DNA of 64,000 nt. Origin: Luteimicrobium sp042670205 (GTDB taxonomy: Bacteria > Actinomycetota > Actinomycetes > Actinomycetales > Cellulomonadaceae). The DNA lies in contig NZ_JBHUWD010000008.1 of NCBI RefSeq assembly GCF_042670205.1, forward strand, positions 1-64,000, written 5' to 3'. Made by a program: the position numbers and the translations under genes. Under the pieces are notes generated by a model that was not told where the DNA came from, did no database searches, and saw only the letters and a list, made by a program, of their open reading frames with translations. Positions 51,152 through 59,218 of the stretch are shown here, in pieces (position 1 is the first letter of the stretch; each line of letters opens with the position of its first letter).

Positions 51152-53481
51152 GAGGCCCTCACGTGCACGACGTGCGCCACCTGGACGGTCGGGTCGAGCC
51201 GGACGTAAGCGTTCTTGCCCCACGCGAACGTCGCCCCCGACAGCTCGTCGTGGGCCTCGAGGACGGGGAACCACGGATCGTCGCGGCGTCTGTCCTCGGG
51301 GACGCCCAGGGCGTCGAGGTCGAGGAACACCGTCGTCTCCTGGACGTGGTGCGGATCGAGGTTCACGACGACGAGCACCGTATCGCCGACGGCGTCCGCG
51401 CGCGTGCCCGTGCTCGCCCCCGACTCCGACGACGGCGGCAGGCGGCGCGAGAACGCGAGGACCTGGTCGTTCGCCGTCGGGTGGACGGTGAGGTTGCGGA
51501 GCTGGCGGAGCGCCGGGTGCTCGCGGCGCACCTCGTTGAGCCGGCCGAGCAGCAGCGCGATGCCCAGGTCGTCGCTGCGCGACCAGTCGCGCGGCTTGTA
51601 CTCGTACTTCTCGTTGTCGATCTGCTCCTCGACGCCCGGCCGCGGCACGTTCTCGACGAGCTCGTAGCCCGAGTAGACGCCCCACGTCGGCGACCCCGTC
51701 GCCGCGAGGACCGCCCGCACCGCGAAGCCCGCCACTCCGCCCTGCTGCAGGTACGGGGGGAGGATGTCGTGCGTCGTCGGCCAGAACGACGGCCGCATCA
51801 CGGAGCCCAGCGGCCCCGACACCTCCTCGAGGTACTCCGCGAGCTCGTCGCGCGTGTTGCGCCACGTGAAGTACGTGTACGACTGGTGGAAGCCGACCGT
51901 CGCGAGGGTCCGCATCATCGCCGGCTTGGTGAACGCCTCGGACAGGAACAGGACCTCCGGGTTCGTGCGGCGGAACTCGGCGAGCAGGCGCTCCCAGAAC
52001 GGCAGCGGCTTCGTGTGCGGGTTGTCCACGCGGAACGCCGTGACGCCCGCGTCGACCCACACCCGCAGCACCCGCAGGATCTCCTCGTAGATCCCCTCCG
52101 GGTCGTTGTCGAAGTTCAGGGGGTAGATGTCCTGGTACTTCTTGGGCGGGTTCTCCGCGTACGCGATGCTGCCGTCCACGCGGCGCGTGAACCACTCGGG
52201 GTGCTCCGTGACCCACGGGTGGTCCGGCGAGCACTGCAGGGCGACGTCGAGCGCCACCTCGAGCCCCAGGTCGCGCGCCTTGCGGACGAGCGCGCGGAAG
52301 TCGTCGAAGGTGCCGAGGTCCGGGTGGATCGCGTCGTGGCCGCCGTCGGGGGAGCCGATCGCGTACGGCGAGCCCGGGTCGCCCGGCTGGGGGGTGAGCG
52401 AGTTGTTGCGGCCCTTGCGGAACGTCGTACCGATCGGGTGCACCGGCGTCAGGTAGACGACGTCGAAGCCCATCGCGGCGATCGCGGGGAGCCGCTTCGA
52501 CGCCGTCGCGAACGTCCCCGAGCGCCACGAGCCGTCGCGCGCCTGCTTCGCGCCCTCCGAGCGGGGGAAGAGCTCGTACCAGGAGCCCGCGAGCGCCAGC
52601 GGGCGGTCCACGACGAGCGGGTACGTGTCCGACGGCGAGACCAGGTCGCGCAGCGGGTGGTGCGCGAGCGCGGCCAGGACCTGGTCGCTGGTGGCGGCCG
52701 CGAAGCGGACCTCGGGCGGCAGTCCGGCGTCGGCCAGCGCGGAGGCCGCGGCCCGCAGCACCTCCTGCTCCGCGCCGGGGCGCCCCGGGACGGCCAGGAC
52801 GCGCTCGAACAGGGCGGCGCCCTCCGCGAGCATGAGCTGGACGTCGATGCCCGCGGGGATCTTGATGCCCGCGTCGTGGCGCCACGTCGCGTACGGGTCC
52901 GACCAGCCCTCGACGCGCAGCCCCCACGTGCCCGTCTCGTCCGGCGACACGAAGCCGCGGAACCGGTCCAGCCCGGGGGCGACGTCGACCATCGGCGAGG
53001 TGAACCGGTCCTGCCCGTCGGGGCCGACGAGGACGGCCGTGGCGGCGACCGCGTCGTGCCCCTCGCGGAAGACCGTCGCCTCGACCGGGACGAGCTCGCC
53101 GACCGCGGCCTTCGCCGGCCAGCGGCCCTCGGCGATCGTTGGGGAGACCTCCACGACGGGGATCCGCCCGACGCCCGGGGCTCCCGTGACGGTCGTGCCC
53201 TGCGGGAATCCGACCGGCGCCGTGGGGACGGTCGCCGTCGTCGAGGGCTCGGGAGTCGTCGAGCGGGCCGCAGCCGTGCGCGCCGAGCTGGACCGGGCGG
53301 CGCGGGTGCGCGTGGCCGGGGCGGAGGCCGAGCGGGTGCGGCGGGTCGTGGCTGGTGCCGCGGGATAGGTCGAAGGGGTCGGCGGGTCGACGGGGTTCGT
53401 GGGGGAGGCGCTCGCGGCGGCGTCGGTGTCGCGGGTCGCGGCGGCTGACGGCCGGGGCGTGGCGCGGCGGGGCGTGGTCAC
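51148..53481 (-). CDS. glgE: Alpha-1,4-glucan:maltose-1-phosphate maltosyltransferase
   Basis: Extends alpha-1,4-glucan with maltosyl units from maltose-1-phosphate. 777 residues, against about 660-700 usually. The surplus is a low-complexity Ala/Thr/Arg/Ser N-terminus of about 85 residues before GRIPVVEVSP. The GH13 core carries the nucleophile in FRVDNPHTKP, the acid in LFLSEAFTKP and the GlgE-typical NSLTPQPGDPGSPYAIG loop. GTG start without a Shine-Dalgarno but with TAGGTT 6 nt upstream. A shorter start within the low-complexity stretch cannot be excluded. Confidence 0.93.
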   Translation of the reverse strand: MTTPRRATPRPSAAATRDTDAAASASPTNPVDPPTPSTYPAAPATTRRTRSASAPATRTRAARSSSARTAAARSTTPEPSTTATVPTAPVGFPQGTTVTGAPGVGRIPVVEVSPTIAEGRWPAKAAVGELVPVEATVFREGHDAVAATAVLVGPDGQDRFTSPMVDVAPGLDRFRGFVSPDETGTWGLRVEGWSDPYATWRHDAGIKIPAGIDVQLMLAEGAALFERVLAVPGRPGAEQEVLRAAASALADAGLPPEVRFAAATSDQVLAALAHHPLRDLVSPSDTYPLVVDRPLALAGSWYELFPRSEGAKQARDGSWRSGTFATASKRLPAIAAMGFDVVYLTPVHPIGTTFRKGRNNSLTPQPGDPGSPYAIGSPDGGHDAIHPDLGTFDDFRALVRKARDLGLEVALDVALQCSPDHPWVTEHPEWFTRRVDGSIAYAENPPKKYQDIYPLNFDNDPEGIYEEILRVLRVWVDAGVTAFRVDNPHTKPLPFWERLLAEFRRTNPEVLFLSEAFTKPAMMRTLATVGFHQSYTYFTWRNTRDELAEYLEEVSGPLGSVMRPSFWPTTHDILPPYLQQGGVAGFAVRAVLAATGSPTWGVYSGYELVENVPRPGVEEQIDNEKYEYKPRDWSRSDDLGIALLLGRLNEVRREHPALRQLRNLTVHPTANDQVLAFSRRLPPSSESGASTGTRADAVGDTVLVVVNLDPHHVQETTVFLDLDALGVPEDRRRDDPWFPVLEAHDELSGATFAWGKNAYVRLDPTVQVAHVVHVRAS

Positions 53482-53487
53482 TGTTCG

Positions 53488-53493
53488 AACCTA
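53488..53493 (-). promoter_or_regulatory. Candidate -10 box, leaderless glgE
   Basis: TAGGTT on the minus strand (extended TGTAGGTT) 6 nt before GTG 53481. It would drive glgE-treS-mak. Confidence 0.5.
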
Positions 53494-53543
53494 CAACCGT
53501 GAGCCGGAGGGCTCCCCCCGAGCCACGCACCGGCGGCCACTCT

Positions 53544-53618
53544 CGCCGAGATCGAGGCTCCTGCGGCCAGGTCGAGGGTGATCCGCTCGACTTGGGCGCG
53601 ACACCCTCGATCTCGGCG
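53544..53618 (-). terminator. Hairpin family member after the DUF559 gene
   Basis: CGCCGAGATCGAGG (53544-53557) is the exact complement of 53605-53618. The right arm can also pair with TCGAGGGTG at 53572-53580, an alternative stem. It begins 1 nt after the stop of the DUF559 gene. It shares ACCCTCGATCTCGG (53603-53616) with the hairpin at 54716-54774. Confidence 0.65.
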
Positions 53619-53619
53619 A

Positions 53620-54666
53620 TCAGGCCCGCTGCCGACGGCATCCGGCCGCGAGCGCCGCCCGAACCCGGGCCACGAGTCGTTCCGGGTGCGCGAGATCCGC
53701 CCAGGTGACGCGAACGAGGATCCAGCCGGCCTCGACCAGCGCATCGTGGCGCCGTTTCTCCTCGAGGAGTCGTCGACGCGGGTCGCCGTACTCACCCCCG
53801 CTGTACTTGATCGCCCCGTCGAACTCGATGCCGACCTTGATGTCGGGCCACCCGAGGTCGATCCAGCGGGTACCGAGGAACGTCTCGACAGCGATGTCGA
53901 GCTCCGGGGAAGGCAGGCCGGCGGACGCCAGGTGCCAACGCGTTCGCGACTCGCCCACGGAGTCGGAGCGGGGGTCCGCCAACGCGATGACACGTCGGGC
54001 GAGCCTGATCCCGCGTCGGCCGGCTTCCTCGTCGGCCCGAGCGGTCAGCGCCGGGAGGTCCGCACCGGCTCGCAGGGCAGAGTCGACCACACCCAGCGCC
54101 CGCTCGGGCGCCATCGCACAGGCGCAGTCGAGAGCCGTCCGGGTCGGCGACGTCACCGGGAGGCCGTCGACGGCGGACCGGTCCTCCTCCGGGAGCGCCC
54201 CGGTGTGGCGCCGCAGAGGCAGGAGCCCACGGACGGGCGACGGTGGCGTCGAGAGCTGGGTCAGGTGGACGTCCACCCCGAGCCCCCACACCCAGCACCC
54301 CCACAGCAGGGCCGCGGTCTCGTGGCTGAACCAGAAGTCCGTCGTGACGCGGGCGAGCGTGGCACGTACCCGCAGCAGGTGGAGGGCCTCGTTGCGGCGC
54401 CACGCTGGCTCAGCCGGTGGTGCGACGCCGACGAGACCGGGCGCCACGCGGACGAGGCGGCCTTCCGTGAGGCCGGCACGCAGGTCGGCTGGCGTGACGT
54501 CGTCGGACCGGGCGAGCTGGGGGAGGACCGGGCGTCGCGGCGGCGGGAGCGAGCGGGTCCGGGCGAGGCGGTGAGGGGCCGTGGACCGGCTCGGGGCCAG
54601 GGTCGAGGTCGTCGTCATGGGGACGAGGTTGTCGGAGGGTCGCGTGGTCGGACGGAACCTGGTCAT
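53620..54666 (-). CDS. DUF559 protein with AbiEi-like N-terminus
   Basis: 348 residues. The N-terminal half resembles the winged-helix antitoxin-like domain seen before DUF559 (DLRAGLTEGRLVRVAPGLVG). The C-terminal half has the Vsr/PD-(D/E)XK-like pattern VGIEFDGAIKY followed by EEKRRHDALVEAGWILVRV. It may be a nuclease or a regulator derived from one. The biological role is unknown and no toxin partner is adjacent. The start is uncertain (ATG 54666 or 54618). Related hairpins lie just past both ends. Confidence 0.75.
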   Translation of the reverse strand: MTRFRPTTRPSDNLVPMTTTSTLAPSRSTAPHRLARTRSLPPPRRPVLPQLARSDDVTPADLRAGLTEGRLVRVAPGLVGVAPPAEPAWRRNEALHLLRVRATLARVTTDFWFSHETAALLWGCWVWGLGVDVHLTQLSTPPSPVRGLLPLRRHTGALPEEDRSAVDGLPVTSPTRTALDCACAMAPERALGVVDSALRAGADLPALTARADEEAGRRGIRLARRVIALADPRSDSVGESRTRWHLASAGLPSPELDIAVETFLGTRWIDLGWPDIKVGIEFDGAIKYSGGEYGDPRRRLLEEKRRHDALVEAGWILVRVTWADLAHPERLVARVRAALAAGCRRQRA

Positions 54667-54715
54667 CGCTGTGGAGGCCCCGGCGACCTGGGGGTAGGGC
54701 TCGCCGCTACCGAAG

Positions 54716-54780
54716 TCGAGGGTTTCGCGCCGAGACCGAGTGCATCGTGATCGATCTCGGCGCGAAACCCTCGATCTCGG
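54716..54780 (-). terminator. 20-bp perfect hairpin after the FAD-dehydrogenase gene
   Basis: 54716-54735 is the exact reverse complement of 54755-54774 (TCTCGGCGCGAAACCCTCGA), with a 19-nt loop. It lies 19 nt downstream of the dehydrogenase stop on the minus strand and ahead of the DUF559 gene. The shared core ACCCTCGATCTCGG is at 54767-54780. Confidence 0.75.
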
Positions 54781-54798
54781 GGGGCGGGCGCGGCGCGG

Positions 54799-56523
54799 TC
54801 AGCGGGCGAGCGCCCGGCCCACGGTCCGGCCGGTGAACAGGCAGCCCCCGAGGAACGTCCCCTCGAGCGCGCGGTTCCCGTGGGCGCCGCCACCCCCGAA
54901 CCCGGACGCCTCACCGACGGCCCACAGCCCCTCGAACACCGACCCGTCGTCGTGCAGGACTCGCCCGACGGCGTCGGTGTGGAGCCCGCCGAGCGTCTTG
55001 CGGGTCAGCACGGAGAGCCGGACGGCGAGCAGCGGACCGTCCTTGGGGTCCGTGAGGGGCCGCGGCGGCGCGACGCGGATCAGCCGGTCGACCTTGAACC
55101 GCCGGGCCATCGCGGTCGCGACGACCTGGTGGTCCTTGCCGAGCCCGCTCGTGACCTGGGCGTCGCGCAGGGCGATGGTGCTGGCGAGCTGGCCCGCGTC
55201 GATGCGCCGCTCGCCGACGAGCGCGTTCATGCCGGCGGCGAGGTCGGCGGGCGTGGACGCGAACACGAACTCGGGCGACTTCTCGGCGAACGCCGCGACA
55301 GGCCCGACGGCGCCCGGCAGCACCCGCTTGGTGAGCAGCCGGAGGTCCTTGCCGGTGAGGTCGGGGTTCTGCTCGCTCCCGGAGAGGGCGAACTCGGACT
55401 CCATGATCCGGCGGTTGAGGACGAACCAGGAGTGGGTGTCGCCCTGCCGGGTGACGTGCTGGAGCGAGCCGAGGGCGTCGAAGCCGGGGTAGAGCGGCTG
55501 CGGGAAGCGGCGCCCGTCGGCGTCGAGCCACAGCGACGACGGGCCGGGCAGGATCCGGATGCCGTGGTCCGTCCAGACGGGGGAGTGGTTGGCGATGCCC
55601 TCGGGGTAGTGCCACATGCGGTCCTCGTGGACCATCGCGGCGCCGGCGTCGCGGGCGACCTCGAGCAGGAGCCCGTCGGTCGAGTCCGGCACGCCTTGGA
55701 GCATCCGCGGCGGGAGAGTCCCCGCCTCGCGGGGCCACCGTGCGCGGACGAGGTCGTGGTTGGCGCCGATCCCGCCCGACGCGACGACCACGGCCCCCGC
55801 CTCGACCTCGACCTCCCCGACGACGGCCCGCGACGACGGCACGCCGCGCTCGCCGTCGTCGGCGGCGAGGACCTCCGCCCGCACCCCGGTGACGCGCCCG
55901 TCCGTCACGACGAGCTCGGTGACCCGGTGCCGGAACCGCACGTCGAGGAGGCCGCCGCGCGCGGCGTCGAGCGCCGCGGCGACGAACGGCTCGACGATCC
56001 CCGGCCCGGTGCCCCACGTGACGTGGAAGCGGGGCACGGAGTTGCCGTGCCCGTCGGCGAGGTAGCCACCGCGCTCGGCCCACTGGACGAGCGGGAACCA
56101 GCGCACGCCCTTGCCGTGCAGCCAGGGCCGCATCCCGCCGGCGGCGAAGTCGACGAACCCTCGCGCCCACGCGTAGCCGTGCCGGTCGGGGCCCTCGCCT
56201 CGCTCGGCGCCGGGCTCGAACTGCGCGGAGCCCAGCCAGTCGGAGAACGCGAGGTCGGCGCTGTCGTGCACGCCCAGGCGTCGCTGCTCCGGGGAGTCGA
56301 CGAGGAACAGCCCGCCGAACGACCACCACGCCTGCCCGCCGAGGCTCGCACGGGGCTCCTGGTCGAGCAGCAGCACGCGCTTCCCGGCAGCCGTGAGCTC
56401 GCTCGCCGTGACGAGCCCGGAGAGCCCGGCGCCCACGACGACGACGTCCGCCTTCAGGCGTGCGCCGCCGGTCGCGCCGGTCGTCGGGGAGGCGGTGGCG
56501 GAGGTGACGTCGGTGTCGTCCAT
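54799..56523 (-). CDS. FAD-binding dehydrogenase (KstD/fumarate-reductase-like)
   Basis: 574-residue flavoprotein. The N-terminal dinucleotide fold reads DVVVVGAGLSGLVTASELTAAG. A later FAD segment AVVVASGGIGANHDLVR and the C-terminal LWAVGEASGFGGGGAHGNRALEG, followed by GGCLFTGRTVGR, place it with the FAD_binding_2 family that includes ketosteroid dehydrogenases. The substrate is not known. The ATG appears leaderless, with TACGCT 7 nt upstream. Same strand as glgX but probably separate from it. Confidence 0.85.
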   Translation of the reverse strand: MDDTDVTSATASPTTGATGGARLKADVVVVGAGLSGLVTASELTAAGKRVLLLDQEPRASLGGQAWWSFGGLFLVDSPEQRRLGVHDSADLAFSDWLGSAQFEPGAERGEGPDRHGYAWARGFVDFAAGGMRPWLHGKGVRWFPLVQWAERGGYLADGHGNSVPRFHVTWGTGPGIVEPFVAAALDAARGGLLDVRFRHRVTELVVTDGRVTGVRAEVLAADDGERGVPSSRAVVGEVEVEAGAVVVASGGIGANHDLVRARWPREAGTLPPRMLQGVPDSTDGLLLEVARDAGAAMVHEDRMWHYPEGIANHSPVWTDHGIRILPGPSSLWLDADGRRFPQPLYPGFDALGSLQHVTRQGDTHSWFVLNRRIMESEFALSGSEQNPDLTGKDLRLLTKRVLPGAVGPVAAFAEKSPEFVFASTPADLAAGMNALVGERRIDAGQLASTIALRDAQVTSGLGKDHQVVATAMARRFKVDRLIRVAPPRPLTDPKDGPLLAVRLSVLTRKTLGGLHTDAVGRVLHDDGSVFEGLWAVGEASGFGGGGAHGNRALEGTFLGGCLFTGRTVGRALAR

Positions 56524-56530
56524 GGCGCGG

Positions 56531-56536
56531 AGCGTA
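56531..56536 (-). promoter_or_regulatory. Candidate -10 box, leaderless dehydrogenase
   Basis: TACGCT on the minus strand 7 nt before ATG 56523, with no purine-rich ribosome site between. Confidence 0.45.
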
Positions 56537-56569
56537 CCTGGTCCGACGGGGCGTTCCGCCGGGTGGGGT

Positions 56570-58777
56570 TCAGCCGCGCGGCTCCGCCAGGTACACGACG
56601 ACGGCGAGGGCGTCCAGCAGCACCCGGTCGCCGGGCTCCCGGTCGGGGTGGGTCGTCATGGCCCGCGTCGCGGACGTCGATCCCCACGCCCGCCGCCACC
56701 GGCGGTCGGTGTTGCCGCGCCCGGCGAGCGCGACCTCCATCGGGGACAGGGCACCGTTGAGCACGACGAGCACGTGCGAGGACCCCACGACGGGGGTGCG
56801 GCGCATCATCTGCAGCGTCCGGGCCTCGGGGTCGTGCCAGTCGTCGTGCGTGAACGGCTCGCCCGCGGCGTCGTACCAGGCGAGGTCGGGCTGGGACGGT
56901 GCGTCGCCGGGCAGCGGGGTGCCGCGGTAGAACGCGTCGACGCGCAGCGCGGGGTGCTCGCGTCGCAGCGCCAGGAGCGCGCGCGTCGAGTCGAGCAGCT
57001 CGCGCTGCCAGGGCGCGAGGTCCCAGTCCACCCACGACGTCGCGTCGTCCTGGCAGTACGCGTTGTTGTTGCCGCCCTGGGTGCGGCCGAGCTCGTCGCC
57101 GGCCGTGAGCATCGGGGTTCCGGCCGAGAGCAGGAGCGTGGCGAGCAGGTTCCGCATGCTGCGGGCGCGCAGCGAGGCGACCCGAGCGGTCTCGGGGTCG
57201 CGCGGGTCGCCCGCGCCCTCGATCCCGTGGTTCCAGGAACGGTTGTCGCCCGAGCCGTCGCGCCCGTCCTCGCCGTTCGCCTCGTTGTGCTTGCGGTCGT
57301 AGGTGACGAGGTCGCGCAGGGTGAAGCCGTCGTGCGCGGTCACGAAGTTCACCGACGCGACGGGTCCGCGGGCGAGCGGCGGGTCGCTGATCCCGAACAG
57401 GTCCGCGGACCCGGCGAGCCGGGTCGCGAGGTCGCGGACGCCGTCGTGCCCGGGACCCGGTTCGCCGCGCCGCAGCCGTGCGACGTCGGCCAGCCAGAAC
57501 TGGCGCGCGGCGTCGCGGAACCGGTCGTTCCACTCGGCCATCGGCGGCGGGAACTGCCCGGTGCGCCAGCCGCCCGGCCCGACGTCCCACGGTTCCGCGA
57601 CGAGCTTGAGGTTCGCGAACGACGGGTCGTTCTGCAGCGCGACGAGGAACGGGTGGTCGGGCTGGTACCCGGCGAAGGACCGGCCCAGCGTCACGGCGAG
57701 GTCGAAGCGGAAGCCGTCCACCCCGACGACGTCCGCCCAGTACCGCAGCGAGTCCAGAGCGAGCTGGACGACCCGGGGACGACGGAAGTCGAGCGTGTTG
57801 CCCGTGCCCGTCGTGTCGACGAGCTGGGCGGGGACGTTGCCGTCGTGCAGGTAGTAGCCGGTGTTGTCGAGGCCGCGCCACGACAGGTGCGGCCCGTCGA
57901 CGCCGCCCTCGCACGTGTGGTTGTAGACGACGTCGAGGAGGACCTCGATGCCCGCCTCGTGGAGCGCGTGCACCGCGGTGCGGACCTCGTCGAGGACGGC
58001 GCCCGACCCGGCGTCCTGCGCGGCCCGTGTCGCGTACGACGGTTCGGGCGCGAAGAAGCCCAGCGTGTTGTAGCCCCAGTAGTTCGTGAGGCCCTTGGCG
58101 ACGAGGTGCGGCTCGTCCGACTTGGCGTGCACGGGCAGGAGCTCGATCGCGGTGATGCCGAGCCTGGTCAGGTGCTCGACGACGACCGGGTGCCCCAGCG
58201 CCGCGTACGTGCCGCGCAGCTCCTCGGGCAGGTCGGGATGGAGCATCGTGAGGCCGCGCACGTGCGCCTCGTAGACGACGGTGTCGCGCCACGGCACGTA
58301 CGGCCGGTTCGCGTGCGGGTCCGGCGTGCGGGCGCGCAGCCCCTCGACGTCGACGACGACCGAGTGCGGCACGTGCGGCGCGGAGTCGCGCGGGTCGGCG
58401 GGGCCGAAGGCGTCGCCCGGCGCGAACCCCTCGACCGCCTCGTCGAGGTCGACCCGCCCGACGACGCCGCGCGCGTACGGGTCGACGAGCAGCTTGGCGG
58501 GGTTGTGGCGCAGGCCGGCAGCCGGGTCCCACGCGCCGTGCGTGCGGAAGCCGTAGCGCTGCCCCGGCTCGACCCCGGGCACGTACGCGTGCCAGACGCC
58601 GAAGCTCGGACCCTCGAGCGGCACGCGGCGCTCGTGGAGGCTCCCGTCGGGCGCGGGGTCGAGCAGGCAGAGGTCGACGGCGGTGGCGTGCGCCGCGAGG
58701 ACGGCGACGCTCACGCCGTCAGGGGTCACGTGGACGCCGAGCGGCGGCGTCGCGACGTGGCGGGGGGACGGTGGCAC
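56570..58777 (-). CDS. glgX: Glycogen debranching enzyme
   Basis: GH13 isoamylase-type enzyme that hydrolyses alpha-1,6 branches of glycogen limit dextrins. 735 residues. An N-terminal CBM48-like domain (GVHVTPDGVSVAVLAAHA) precedes the barrel with DVVYNHTCEG, GFRFDLAVTLGR (nucleophile), LVAEPWDVGPGG (acid) and NFVTAHDGFTLRDLV. GlgX-typical NNNAYCQDD follows. GTG 58777 lacks a Shine-Dalgarno and has CAGACT 7 nt upstream. Open sequence further upstream runs through palindromic element C and is not expected to be coding. Confidence 0.94.
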   Translation of the reverse strand: MPPSPRHVATPPLGVHVTPDGVSVAVLAAHATAVDLCLLDPAPDGSLHERRVPLEGPSFGVWHAYVPGVEPGQRYGFRTHGAWDPAAGLRHNPAKLLVDPYARGVVGRVDLDEAVEGFAPGDAFGPADPRDSAPHVPHSVVVDVEGLRARTPDPHANRPYVPWRDTVVYEAHVRGLTMLHPDLPEELRGTYAALGHPVVVEHLTRLGITAIELLPVHAKSDEPHLVAKGLTNYWGYNTLGFFAPEPSYATRAAQDAGSGAVLDEVRTAVHALHEAGIEVLLDVVYNHTCEGGVDGPHLSWRGLDNTGYYLHDGNVPAQLVDTTGTGNTLDFRRPRVVQLALDSLRYWADVVGVDGFRFDLAVTLGRSFAGYQPDHPFLVALQNDPSFANLKLVAEPWDVGPGGWRTGQFPPPMAEWNDRFRDAARQFWLADVARLRRGEPGPGHDGVRDLATRLAGSADLFGISDPPLARGPVASVNFVTAHDGFTLRDLVTYDRKHNEANGEDGRDGSGDNRSWNHGIEGAGDPRDPETARVASLRARSMRNLLATLLLSAGTPMLTAGDELGRTQGGNNNAYCQDDATSWVDWDLAPWQRELLDSTRALLALRREHPALRVDAFYRGTPLPGDAPSQPDLAWYDAAGEPFTHDDWHDPEARTLQMMRRTPVVGSSHVLVVLNGALSPMEVALAGRGNTDRRWRRAWGSTSATRAMTTHPDREPGDRVLLDALAVVVYLAEPRG

Positions 58778-58784
58778 GCGTCTC

Positions 58785-58790
58785 AGTCTG
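58785..58790 (-). promoter_or_regulatory. Candidate -10 box, leaderless glgX
   Basis: CAGACT on the minus strand, 7 nt before GTG 58777. Confidence 0.4.
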
Positions 58791-58841
58791 ACGACGACGG
58801 TGCCGTGGGACCAAACGGAGCGCGGTCGGCACCGCGTGTGC

Positions 58842-58950
58842 GGTCGGGTTCGCGGGTGGGTGCGGCGAGGTGGTTCGGGCTGTCGTGCTTCGGCCCTGGG
58901 GGCCGTGCGCACTCTCTGACGCCCTTCGCCACCTCCCCGCACCCACCCGC
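58842..58950 (+). repeat. Dispersed palindromic element, copy C
   Basis: The best-preserved copy. The arms at 58852-58873 and 58929-58950 pair at 21 of 22 positions. The central hairpin cggccctgggggccg is at 58891-58905. The shared core ctgtcgtgcttcggccc lies in the same orientation as in copies A and B. It lies between the acs and glgX genes, 65 bp before the glgX start. Confidence 0.9.
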
Positions 58951-59054
58951 TCTGCTGTCGTCTGCCTTCAGCTCCGCGCCGTCGCCGCACACTCGCTGCG
59001 CCGTCGTCCGCGTGCCCGGAAGGTGCGCTGCGCCGTCGGGCGCGCCCTGACGCC

Positions 59055-59170
59055 GAGGTAGACCGGATGCCGGGGTACTTCGCGAGGTAGACCGGATGCC
59101 GGGGTACTTCGCGAGGTAGACCGGATGCCGGGGTACTTCGCGAGGTAGACCGGATGCCGGGGTACTTCGC
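59055..59170. repeat. 29-bp tandem repeat, four perfect copies
   Basis: Four identical 29-bp units start at 59055, 59084, 59113 and 59142. Each opens gaggtagaccggatgccggg and closes gtacttcgc. A fifth copy breaks off after gagg at 59171. It lies 48 nt downstream of the acs stop. No spacers separate the units, so it is a minisatellite and not a CRISPR array. Perfect identity suggests recent expansion. Confidence 0.95.
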
Positions 59171-59218
59171 GAGGACGGGATCTGCGCCCCGCGTGTTCGG
59201 TGCCGGGGTGGGAGGCGG

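Larger units (their letters stand above)
58778..59218. other. Gap between acs and glgX
   Basis: No gene. Contains the glgX -10 candidate (CAGACT, minus strand, 58785-58790), palindromic element copy C and four 29-bp tandem repeats. The 20 bp or so between each of these show nothing recognisable. Confidence 0.7.

Noticed and set aside
53620..54666. Type IV toxin-antitoxin pair (AbiEi/AbiEii)
   Set aside because: Only the antitoxin-like N-terminal pattern fused to DUF559 is present. No nucleotidyltransferase toxin gene adjoins it.
58778..58990. Longer glgX starting at 58990
   Set aside because: The added residues are a translation of palindromic element C, which occurs in other frames elsewhere. 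The similarity starts after GTG 58777.
59055..59170. CRISPR array
   Set aside because: The 29-bp units are directly adjacent with no spacers, and no cas genes are present.
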